Shown here piece by piece: positions 1 through 7,733 of a DNA stretch of 64,000 bases. A model generated the notes under the pieces. The model saw only the letters and a program-made list of their open reading frames with translations. It made no database searches and was not told the DNA's origin. How positions within the stretch are numbered: the stretch's first letter is position 1; every line of letters begins with the position of its first letter. Made by a program: the position numbers and the translations under genes. The DNA comes from Rufibacter psychrotolerans. GTDB lineage: Bacteria > Bacteroidota > Bacteroidia > Cytophagales > Hymenobacteraceae. The DNA lies in assembly GCF_016924645.1 (NCBI RefSeq), contig NZ_JAFFJV010000008.1, positions 1 through 64,000 of the forward strand, in the 5' to 3' direction.

Positions 1-54
1 TCACCCCAGAATACGCGCGGGGGGGCCGGTTTTTGTGACCCCCGGGCCACCGCC

Positions 55-90
55 GTTTTAGGCCTTATTTCCAGAAAAAAGGCCTAAAAC
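55..90. repeat. 36-nt palindromic element, copy 1
   Basis: Perfect 10-bp arms (GTTTTAGGCC and GGCCTAAAAC) surround a TTTCCAGAAA hinge. It lies upstream of the bestrophin gene. The rest of bases 1-168 is GC-rich and I see no gene in it. Confidence 0.8.
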
Positions 91-168
91 CGGGAGTTGG
101 GTACGGCCGGCTTTTCATATGTGCGCCCGGGTAGATACATTCGCGCCGGGTTAGCAGGCAGTTAGGTT

Positions 169-1089
169 ATGATCATCAGAGAAAAAGAGAATTGGTTTAA
201 AATGCTCTTCGTGTGGAAGGGCTCGGTCTTGCCGGTGATTCTGCCCCGCATGGCGGTGTTGCTGCTGCTCTCGGTGGTGGTGGTGTTTTTCAAGGGCCGG
301 CTGTTTGAGTACAAGGTGCCGCTGAACCCGGCCGCCTTTACCTTGCTGGGGGTGGCGCTGGCCATCTTCCTGGGTTTCCGGAACAATGCCAGCTATGAGC
401 GCTTCTGGGAAGGCCGCAAGCTGTGGGGCGCCCTCCTGATTGACACCCGCTCGCTCACCCGGCAAGCCCTGACCATGAGCGGGCTTCGGCCCGATGCGCC
501 GCAGGTACTCCACTTCGTGCGGCTGCTCATTGCCTTTTCGTACGCCCTCAAGCACCAACTGCGTAAGACCAATCCGGCCCAGGATTTCCAGCGGTTGCTG
601 CCCCCCGCGTTGGTGCAGGCCCTGGAGCAGGCCCGGTTCAAACCTATTCTGCTGCTTAAGGAGATGGGCCAATGGGTGCAGGCCGGCAAAGAAGCCGGAC
701 AGATAGACTCCATTACCCAGGCGACCTTTGACCATAACCTCAACCAACTGTCTTACATTGTGGGCGGGTGTGAGCGCATTGCCAGCACGCCCATTCCGTA
801 TACCTACAATGTGCTGCTGCACCGTACCGTGTACCTGTACTGTTTCCTGCTGCCGTTTGGGTTGGTGGACAGCATCGGGTGGATGACGCCGCTCATTGTG
901 GTGTTTGTGGGCTACACCTTTATGGCGCTGGATTCCATTGTGAACGAGATTGAAGAACCCTTTGGCACCGAGCCCAATGACTTAGCCCTGAACGCGATCT
1001 GCCAGACCATTGAAGCCTCTTTGCTGGAAATGGCCGGACAGGAGGTGCCCCCGGTCTTAGCGCCAAAAAACAGATTCATTCTGGATTAG
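169..1089 (+). CDS. Bestrophin family anion channel
   Basis: This is a 306-residue inner-membrane protein of the bestrophin/UPF0187 (YneE) family, which forms pentameric channels for chloride and other anions. The N-terminus has a hydrophobic helix (about residues 19-40) and the family block FRNNASYERFWEGRKLWGA near residues 66-84. The C-terminal half carries PIPYTYNVLLHR, LLPFGLVDSIGW and the acidic NEIEEPFG segment followed by PNDLALNAIC, all typical of bacterial bestrophins. The ATG at 169 gives the family's usual length. It stands alone, convergent with the pirin gene. What it transports here is not known. Confidence 0.93.
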   Translation: MIIREKENWFKMLFVWKGSVLPVILPRMAVLLLLSVVVVFFKGRLFEYKVPLNPAAFTLLGVALAIFLGFRNNASYERFWEGRKLWGALLIDTRSLTRQALTMSGLRPDAPQVLHFVRLLIAFSYALKHQLRKTNPAQDFQRLLPPALVQALEQARFKPILLLKEMGQWVQAGKEAGQIDSITQATFDHNLNQLSYIVGGCERIASTPIPYTYNVLLHRTVYLYCFLLPFGLVDSIGWMTPLIVVFVGYTFMALDSIVNEIEEPFGTEPNDLALNAICQTIEASLLEMAGQEVPPVLAPKNRFILD

Positions 1090-1127
1090 GGGTCTTTTCG
1101 GCCCATGGCTTAAAAAGCAAACTCCCT

Positions 1128-1163
1128 GTTTCAGAGCCGATTTTCTTAAATCAGCCCTGAAAC
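1128..1163. repeat. 36-nt palindromic element, copy 2
   Basis: GTTTCAG and CTGAAAC end this copy, extended outward by CCT/AGG, so the outer stem is 10 bp. It sits between the convergent bestrophin and pirin genes, where a terminator role is possible. Confidence 0.75.
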
Positions 1164-1197
1164 AGGTGGTTCTGGTTAAATGCGAAATCTTTGTTGG

Positions 1198-2052
1198 TTA
1201 ATGGTTCCAGGAACCGAATTTGCCTTGCTGGTAATCGGCGTAGGCCTGGTAGATCTCGGCTTCGGAGTTCATCACAAACGGGCCCTGCGCGACTACCGGC
1301 TCGTTGAACGGCACCGCATGCCCGAACAGTAAGATGCTATCCTCGGAGGCTTCTACCTGCAATTGAGAGCCATCATTGTTGAACTCCACCAAGTTTCTGA
1401 ACGGAACTTGCTGACCGTTCACCGTGAGGGTGCCTTTGATGATGTAGAAGAAGATGTTCCGCTCTGCAGGGACCTCCACGCTCAGTTTGCCGCTCGCCTG
1501 GAAGTAAACGGTGCTGAGCATGATGTCTGAAAGCGTTTCAAACGCGCCGGTGTGGCCGTCCCAGGTGCCGGAAACCAGGTTCACGGTCACGTTGCCTTCA
1601 TCCAGAGTAAAAGTGGGGATGTTCTCTCTTTGCAGGCCTTCGTACTTTGGCTCGGTCATTTTGAGCCTGGCCGGCAGGTTCACCCACAGCTGCAGGATCT
1701 CCAGTGGTCCGCCGGTTTTCTTGAACTCCGACGAAGAAACCTCAGCATGGATCAAGCCACGGCCCGCCGTCATCCACTGCACGCCGCCGCCGGTGATCAC
1801 GCTCTCGTGCCCGCCCGAGTCTTTGTGCATGATGTCGCCCTCCAGGATGAAGGTCACGGTTTCCATGCCCCGGTGCGGGTGCGGCCCGAACGGAAGTCCG
1901 CGGTTATTGGGTTTGTACACCTGGTGCCCGTGGTGGTTCAGGAACAGAAACGGGTCTACCTGCTGCAGGCTTCTGGAAGGCAACGGCGAGTAGGTGACCA
2001 GATCCGCGATGGGCGCGTACTCGGCTTTATGGATTTTCTTGATGGTTCTCAT
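1198..2052 (-). CDS. Pirin family protein
   Basis: This 284-residue cytosolic protein is a bicupin of the pirin family, iron-binding proteins of which some cleave quercetin and others act as regulators. The N-terminal cupin has the motif GPHPHRGMETVTF. The metal ligands expected for pirins are all present: His58, His60, His102 and Glu104, the last two in the GLIHAE motif. The C-terminal cupin follows from about residue 170 (YFQASGKLSVEVP). It is monocistronic as far as can be seen. The family call is firm, but the activity cannot be read from the sequence. Confidence 0.92.
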   Translation of the reverse strand: MRTIKKIHKAEYAPIADLVTYSPLPSRSLQQVDPFLFLNHHGHQVYKPNNRGLPFGPHPHRGMETVTFILEGDIMHKDSGGHESVITGGGVQWMTAGRGLIHAEVSSSEFKKTGGPLEILQLWVNLPARLKMTEPKYEGLQRENIPTFTLDEGNVTVNLVSGTWDGHTGAFETLSDIMLSTVYFQASGKLSVEVPAERNIFFYIIKGTLTVNGQQVPFRNLVEFNNDGSQLQVEASEDSILLFGHAVPFNEPVVAQGPFVMNSEAEIYQAYADYQQGKFGSWNH

Positions 2053-2140
2053 GGAAATGCGTTGATTGAGCTGCTATATACGAAAACCGCCTCAGACAAG
2101 GCCAAGTGCCAGGGTATCCGGCGGGAAAGTGCCGCAGCTG

Positions 2141-2965
2141 CTACAGGCAATACTTTTCAATGGCGATGGCCACGCCGTCTTCAATACTAGGCGCGGTGAC
2201 TTCTTTGGCGGCGGCTTTGGCTTCTTCGCGGGCGTTTCCCACGGCAATGCCCAGCCCCACGGCGCCCAGCATCTCCACATCGTTGTAATTGTCCCCAAAA
2301 GCCATCACCGATTCCATCCCGAAATCATAGTGTTTTTCCAAAAGCAGCTTTAAAGCAGTGGCTTTGGAAATAGCCTTAGGCGCGATCTCCAGGTAGCGGT
2401 CGTTGGAGCGGTAAATATGCAGCTGCTCCCCAAACCTTGGGTGCAAGGCTTCCCACAGCGTCTGGATTTCTTCCGCCGAGCCCATGCACATCACTTTGTG
2501 AGCCCCGGTTGCGGCCGTTTGCCACGCCTGCAGAACTTCCTGCGTGGAGGAAATGGTAGGATTCACCTTGGTGTGCTTTATCTCACGCTCTGTCCACTGG
2601 TCTACCTGCGGCGCGTGCCAAGCATCGTCCTGGTACAAACTTACGTTGATGCTGGTGCCTTGGGCTAGCGCGGCGATTTCCTGGCAAACCGAGGCCGGAA
2701 TCTGCACCGTGTCCAGCACCTGCGGTTCCTGGGTAGAATCATCGTAGAGCAGCACGTACCCGCCGTTGAAGCAGATCATGGGGTGGTGTAGAATGCCTAA
2801 CTGTTCCTGCAGGTGGCGCACGGCGCTGGGCATCCTGGCCGAGGCCATGATAAACGGCAGGTTTTTGTCCAGCCGTTGAATGGTGTCTATGGTTCTTTGG
2901 GAAAGCTCGCGGTCTTGGTTGAGCAACGTTCCGTCAATATCAGAGCAAATGGCGCGGATGATCAT
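2141..2965 (-). CDS. Cof-type HAD-IIB family phosphatase
   Basis: This 274-residue enzyme belongs to the HAD superfamily, class IIB, whose members dephosphorylate sugar phosphates or flavin precursors in the cytosol. Motif I is SDIDGTLL (nucleophile Asp9, acid/base Asp11). Motif II lies in MASAR and motif IV is AFGDNYNDVEML near the C-terminus. I chose the ATG at 2965. The reading frame is open further upstream, but that stretch encodes no family sequence and crosses the likely promoter at 2993-3000. The substrate is unknown. Confidence 0.9.
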   Translation of the reverse strand: MIIRAICSDIDGTLLNQDRELSQRTIDTIQRLDKNLPFIMASARMPSAVRHLQEQLGILHHPMICFNGGYVLLYDDSTQEPQVLDTVQIPASVCQEIAALAQGTSINVSLYQDDAWHAPQVDQWTEREIKHTKVNPTISSTQEVLQAWQTAATGAHKVMCMGSAEEIQTLWEALHPRFGEQLHIYRSNDRYLEIAPKAISKATALKLLLEKHYDFGMESVMAFGDNYNDVEMLGAVGLGIAVGNAREEAKAAAKEVTAPSIEDGVAIAIEKYCL

Positions 2966-2992
2966 GCAGAGGTAAGTGAGAATATGTTTCGG

Positions 2993-3000
2993 TAAAGGTA
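2993..3000 (-). promoter_or_regulatory. Probable -7 element of the HAD gene
   Basis: On the minus strand this reads TACCTTTA, one base from the Bacteroidota -7 consensus TAnnTTTG, 28 bases upstream of the chosen ATG. No clear -33 element is seen. Confidence 0.4.
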
Positions 3001-3034
3001 CGGCGGCGGAAGGTGGGAACGGTAATCCAAATCC

Positions 3035-3070
3035 GTTTTGGCCCCGATTTCCTAGAAACAGCCCCAAAAC
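3035..3070. repeat. 36-nt palindromic element, copy 3
   Basis: Ends GTTTTGG and CCAAAAC pair. The central part (TTTCCTAGAAA) keeps the hinge, but the inner arms do not pair well. Confidence 0.6.
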
Positions 3071-3107
3071 GCGGCGCCAGAAATCTCAGAATAATTGCCT
3101 TCCCTCT

Positions 3108-3130
3108 GTAGAGACAAGGCACTGCCTTGT
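3108..3130. repeat. GTAGAGACAAGGCA palindrome, copy A
   Basis: ACAAGGCA and TGCCTTGT form a short perfect palindrome. A second copy is at 3281-3305 and a third at 12446-12471. Bases 2966-3334 contain these repeats and 36-nt elements but no gene. Confidence 0.6.
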
Positions 3131-3222
3131 TTCCAGAACGGTTCCTACCGGTGCTCAGGAAAACAAGCGATTATCGGTCAGGATTACCAAATGCAGCAGC
3201 CTAAAGTCAGAACCATTCTCCC

Positions 3223-3258
3223 GTTTCTAGGCTGTTTTTGCCAAAAAGCCATCAAAAT
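3223..3258. repeat. 36-nt palindromic element, copy 4 (degenerate)
   Basis: Begins GTTTCTAGGC, centre TTTTTGCCAAAAA, ends AAAAT exactly 36 nt later. The arms are only partly complementary. Confidence 0.4.
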
Positions 3259-3280
3259 GCCTGCCTCCAGATGCCGAAAG

Positions 3281-3305
3281 GGACAAGGCACTGCCTTGTC
3301 TCTAC
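3281..3305. repeat. GTAGAGACAAGGCA palindrome, copy B
   Basis: Contains GGACAAGGCACTGCC followed by TTGTCTCTAC. The complete GTAGAGAC arm is here on the right side, whereas in copy A it is on the left. Confidence 0.6.
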
Positions 3306-3334
3306 AGGGTGGTTCCCTTTCGTAAAACCGCGAA

Positions 3335-3850
3335 TCAAATTTCTCTTTTCTCCAGCCCCAGAATCTCGCGGAAGGTTTCCTTGCCCGGTTTCAACTGTTT
3401 CAGATTCCCGATGAGTTTGATAGACCGGTCAATGCGGAGCTGGGAGCTTTTGACGGCAGCCACGTGCTGGATGATGTAGCGCTGCATGCCGGGTTTCAGC
3501 TGATCAAAGCGGGTTTTACCTTCGTCGTCCTGGATGAAGAGCTCAGAGAGTTCCTCGGGAACGGGCGTGCCGTATTGGCTGGGGTCTTTCTCCAAGGTAA
3601 CCGAAACCTCGCTGCCTTCCTTCACACCCAACTGTTTCAGGCGCTGTTTGGTGAGCGTGATGTAGCCCCGGCCCTGGCCCAAGGCCACAATTCCGCCCTG
3701 GTACCTGACGGTATTGTTCACCGTGCATAGCAACCGCACGTTGAACTTGCCGCCTAAGGCGTGCACTACCTCCGCCGGAATCTCCACGTAGTGCGTGCCC
3801 ATAAGGTAGTCTAGTTTGCCGATGTGGGTCTTGAAGTGGAGAGGTGTCAT
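3335..3850 (-). CDS. DUF1905 and YdeI/OmpD-associated domain protein
   Basis: This 171-residue soluble protein has an N-terminal DUF1905-like beta-barrel (residues 1-85, with HYVEIPAEVVHALG and the glycine-rich turn ALGQGRGYITLTKQ). A C-terminal YdeI/bacteriocin-protection-type helical tail follows (about 120-171, with MQRYIIQHVAAVKSSQLRIDRS). The family occurs widely in Bacteroidota without a defined activity. It ends in a charged segment. No operon partner is evident. The family assignment is from recognised motifs; the function is unknown. Confidence 0.75.
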   Translation of the reverse strand: MTPLHFKTHIGKLDYLMGTHYVEIPAEVVHALGGKFNVRLLCTVNNTVRYQGGIVALGQGRGYITLTKQRLKQLGVKEGSEVSVTLEKDPSQYGTPVPEELSELFIQDDEGKTRFDQLKPGMQRYIIQHVAAVKSSQLRIDRSIKLIGNLKQLKPGKETFREILGLEKREI

Positions 3851-3936
3851 GGGAAGGGAGCGATGGAGATAGGTAATTTGAAACTAATAGGCTAAACGTT
3901 GGAGAGGCTGTCGGCGTGGCTGGTGGTTACAGAATG

Positions 3937-4251
3937 CTAAGCGGCGTTATTCTCAAACCTTCTTATATTTTCCAGCTCCTGCAGCTTGTTCGTTTTTTCT
4001 TCTTCCAAGTCATAGTCATCCTGTAGCCCGAGCCAAAACTTAGGAGAGTTCCCGAAGTAATAACTTAGCCTGAGCGCCGTGTCTGCCGTAATTCTTCTGT
4101 TCCCTTTCAATATCTCAGATATCCTGGTTTGGGGAATATTGATGTCTTTGGCAAGTCGGTAAGCAGTAATATTTAGAGGTCCCAGAAATTCTTCCTGCAG
4201 TATTTCTCCTGGGTGTATATTAGGTAGCTTTTCCATGTCAATGATAGTCAA
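3937..4251 (-). CDS. higA: HigA-type antitoxin, XRE helix-turn-helix
   Basis: This 104-residue DNA-binding protein is the antitoxin half of a HigBA module. It begins with the HigA signature HPGEILQEEFL, followed by a helix-turn-helix (about residues 30-75: ITAYRLAKDINIPQTRISE, then ILKGNRRITADTA). Its start overlaps the toxin stop by 14 bp, and a second ATG at 4236 just after the toxin stop is also possible. By family analogy it binds and neutralises the toxin and represses the shared promoter. Toxin-first order is normal for higBA. The local DNA is AT-rich compared with its neighbours. Confidence 0.88.
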   Translation of the reverse strand: MTIIDMEKLPNIHPGEILQEEFLGPLNITAYRLAKDINIPQTRISEILKGNRRITADTALRLSYYFGNSPKFWLGLQDDYDLEEEKTNKLQELENIRRFENNAA

Positions 4252-4519
4252 CTATTTTTACTTCTGAGGCCTGCCCGTTGTTCCAGTGGAAGATGATTCG
4301 CCATTGGTCATTTATCCTGATGCTATAGAATTCTTTCAGATTCCCGGATAGCTTTTCTAATCGGTTGGAGGGAGGGATCCGCAAATCTGCTATGTTCTGC
4401 GAGTTGTTCAGCATCCTTAGTTTACGTCTGCCAAGGGTCTGAATCTCCAAGGGAAGTTTCGCGACTCTTTCCCCGTTCCAAATCTTTTCAGTTTCTTTTG
4501 AGCCAAAGGATATGATCAT
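4238..4519 (-). CDS. higB: HigB-type toxin, RelE superfamily
   Basis: This 93-residue protein resembles HigB toxins, ribosome-dependent mRNA interferases of the RelE fold. Family features are GRRKLRMLNNSQNIADLRI, then LEKLSGNLKEFYSIRINDQW and the C-terminal strand RIIFHW. The gene comes first in the pair and is translationally coupled to the antitoxin. Length and order match the family. Activity is inferred, not shown; the residues I would expect for catalysis (arginines and a C-terminal His) are present. Confidence 0.87.
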   Translation of the reverse strand: MIISFGSKETEKIWNGERVAKLPLEIQTLGRRKLRMLNNSQNIADLRIPPSNRLEKLSGNLKEFYSIRINDQWRIIFHWNNGQASEVKIVDYH

Positions 4520-4673
4520 GCTTTCGCTTTACGATAGTAACGCCAAAAGTAAGTAATCTGTTTGGTGATTCATTTTCCAAGAAGAATTTTCTTGTGTGAG
4601 GCTTAGCTGACTCGTATAAACGACCCATGAGGCTGTCGGCCAAAGGGTGACGTTTAAACAGTGTGCTCAGTTG

Positions 4674-5066
4674 TTATTTTACAAAGTTCCAATAGACATA
4701 AACTATTAGAATCAGGATTGATATGATGGAGAGTGTGTATTTCCTTTGACGATGCTTTGTTATATACCCGTCTTTCTTCATATCCCAATCACAGAGCATT
4801 TCTAGAAGCACATGATGGAAGTCGAAGATGAACTCATGCCACTCAAAAGCTTCTTTTGCTCTTCTCTTGGCAGCTATTTCTTTTTTCTTCTGGTCATAGC
4901 GGTTTAATACAGCTACTTTTTTATTCTCGTAATCTACTGGAACATTCCTTATCAACAATTCCTTCTTTGCCTGTTCAACTGCCAAAGGGTTCCACTTATT
5001 AGGAAAGTTTGCTATCCTGATTAAATCGTCTGTTTCTCGATCGCTTATAGGAGGCTTGAATTCCAT
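4674..5066 (-). CDS. Hypothetical protein with C-terminal membrane helix
   Basis: I do not recognise this 130-residue protein. It has a charged N-terminal half rich in Lys and Glu (EAAKRRAKEAFEWHE region, probably helical) and a single hydrophobic segment near the C-terminus (about residues 110-127, LSIISILILIVYVYW), so it may be a tail-anchored membrane protein. Its DNA is clearly AT-rich, like the adjacent higBA pair, suggesting joint acquisition. The start ATG at 5066 is the only convincing one. Confidence 0.65.
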   Translation of the reverse strand: MEFKPPISDRETDDLIRIANFPNKWNPLAVEQAKKELLIRNVPVDYENKKVAVLNRYDQKKKEIAAKRRAKEAFEWHEFIFDFHHVLLEMLCDWDMKKDGYITKHRQRKYTLSIISILILIVYVYWNFVK

Positions 5067-5100
5067 AAATATTAATTACTGAGAACTAGAATATAAAAAG

Positions 5101-5150
5101 AAATTCATTCCGGTTACCTGTTTATAGAAACAAATAACCAGAATGAATTT
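5101..5150 (-). terminator. Rho-independent terminator of pgi
   Basis: Arms 5101-5116 and 5135-5150 pair almost fully (AAATTCATTC..GGTTA with TAACC..GAATGAATTT) around an 18-nt loop. On the minus strand a CTTTTT run follows. It lies 26 bp past the pgi stop. Confidence 0.8.
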
Positions 5151-5175
5151 AAGAAGAGCTTGCAAATTGTAACGC

Positions 5176-6843
<1,668 letters not shown>

Positions 6844-6940
6844 TCAGTTTTGATTGGCGGTAGCGAAGATAGGAATTGTGCCGACTTTAGAAAACCCGAG
6901 GCAGAAAGCGGCGGGTAAAAGGGCAGCCTTCCGGCCCTTG

Positions 6941-6975
6941 GTTTTGGGCCAGTTTTCCAGAAATCGCCTTAAAAC
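6941..6975. repeat. 36-nt palindromic element, copy 5 (35 nt)
   Basis: GTTTTGGGC and GCCTTAAAAC with the exact hinge TTTTCCAGAAA; one base shorter than the norm. It follows the stop of the pyrophosphatase-like gene and precedes pgi. Confidence 0.65.
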
Positions 6976-6986
6976 CCGAGGCTGCC

Positions 6987-7592
6987 TCAGCGCACCCACT
7001 GCTGGATCAGTTTATCGGCGTACATCTCGTCTTTCCAGCCCATGAGGTGAGTAGGTTTCCGGGGATCGGCGTTCAGGTACCATTGCTGCAGGATACTCTT
7101 TACTGCCGGATAGCGCGCCGAAAAATCGCTGTAGGAGTTGGGCGAGATGGTCTGCTCACTGGGTCGGGCGGGAACGGCTACCACCACGTGCCGCAGCTCG
7201 CCATCGGTCTCCAGCACCAGCACGCCCACCGGCAGAATCTCCAGCACCGTACCCGGTTCTTTCTGGTTGCACAAGACCAGCACCGGCAACGGAGCCGCCG
7301 GACTGCTTTGGGTGGAGTCTACTAGGGTAGACGGAATAAATCCCTCGTTGCCGGGATAGGGCAGAAACTCCAATTTGCGCGGTTGCCCGGCCTCCAGTTG
7401 CGGCACAAATTCCTTCTCCTGCGCATCATACACCAGCGGCTGCGTGGAGCCCGAGGGCGTTTCTATCACCGCTTGCCAATGCTTGGTCTCCGTGATGGCG
7501 GGCAGGTTCTGGTAATCGGTTGTACAACCGAGGCAAAGCACAAAGAGGAAAAGCAGAGAAAGCTGCCAAGTCTTAAGAGCGGAGTAGTGCAT
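6987..7592 (-). CDS. Lipoprotein with degenerate inorganic pyrophosphatase fold
   Basis: This 201-residue protein begins with a lipoprotein signal (hydrophobic residues 11-22, lipobox Cys23 in CLGC), so it is probably membrane-anchored and extracytoplasmic. From residue 75 it aligns by eye with family I inorganic pyrophosphatases: PYPGNEGFIPSTLVD, LPVLVL, PGTVLEILPVGVL, VVAVP and the final helix WKDEMYADKLIQQW. The metal-binding DGDPxD motif is replaced by QSSPAAPLP, and the later Asp-Asp-Lys group by GELRH. Hydrolysis therefore looks unlikely; binding or a structural role is more plausible. Fold call is inferred from pattern matching. Confidence 0.72.
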   Translation of the reverse strand: MHYSALKTWQLSLLFLFVLCLGCTTDYQNLPAITETKHWQAVIETPSGSTQPLVYDAQEKEFVPQLEAGQPRKLEFLPYPGNEGFIPSTLVDSTQSSPAAPLPVLVLCNQKEPGTVLEILPVGVLVLETDGELRHVVVAVPARPSEQTISPNSYSDFSARYPAVKSILQQWYLNADPRKPTHLMGWKDEMYADKLIQQWVR

Positions 7593-7610
7593 AGAAAGGA
7601 AAGCAAAATC

Positions 7611-7646
7611 GTTTTCAGCCTAATTTCTGAAAAATACGGTAAAAAC
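7611..7646. repeat. 36-nt palindromic element, copy 6
   Basis: CGTTTTCAGCC at the left and GGTAAAAACG at the right, hinge ATTTCTGAAAAAT. It lies just upstream of the pyrophosphatase-like gene. Confidence 0.6.
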
Positions 7647-7702
7647 GCCCAGTTTCCACTTCCTCTATCAATCCTGATCATTCCTTCTCTGGCAATTTTC
7701 AT

Positions 7703-7733
7703 CAATCCTTCATTCTCTCAATCACTCATCACC
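7703..7733 (-). repeat. TGA-rich degenerate repeat after M1 peptidase stop
   Basis: On the coding strand the bases after the stop read TGATGAGTGATTGAGAGAATG and similar. An 18-nt part (7711-7728) recurs with one mismatch after nuoCD at 30537-30554. Confidence 0.5.
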
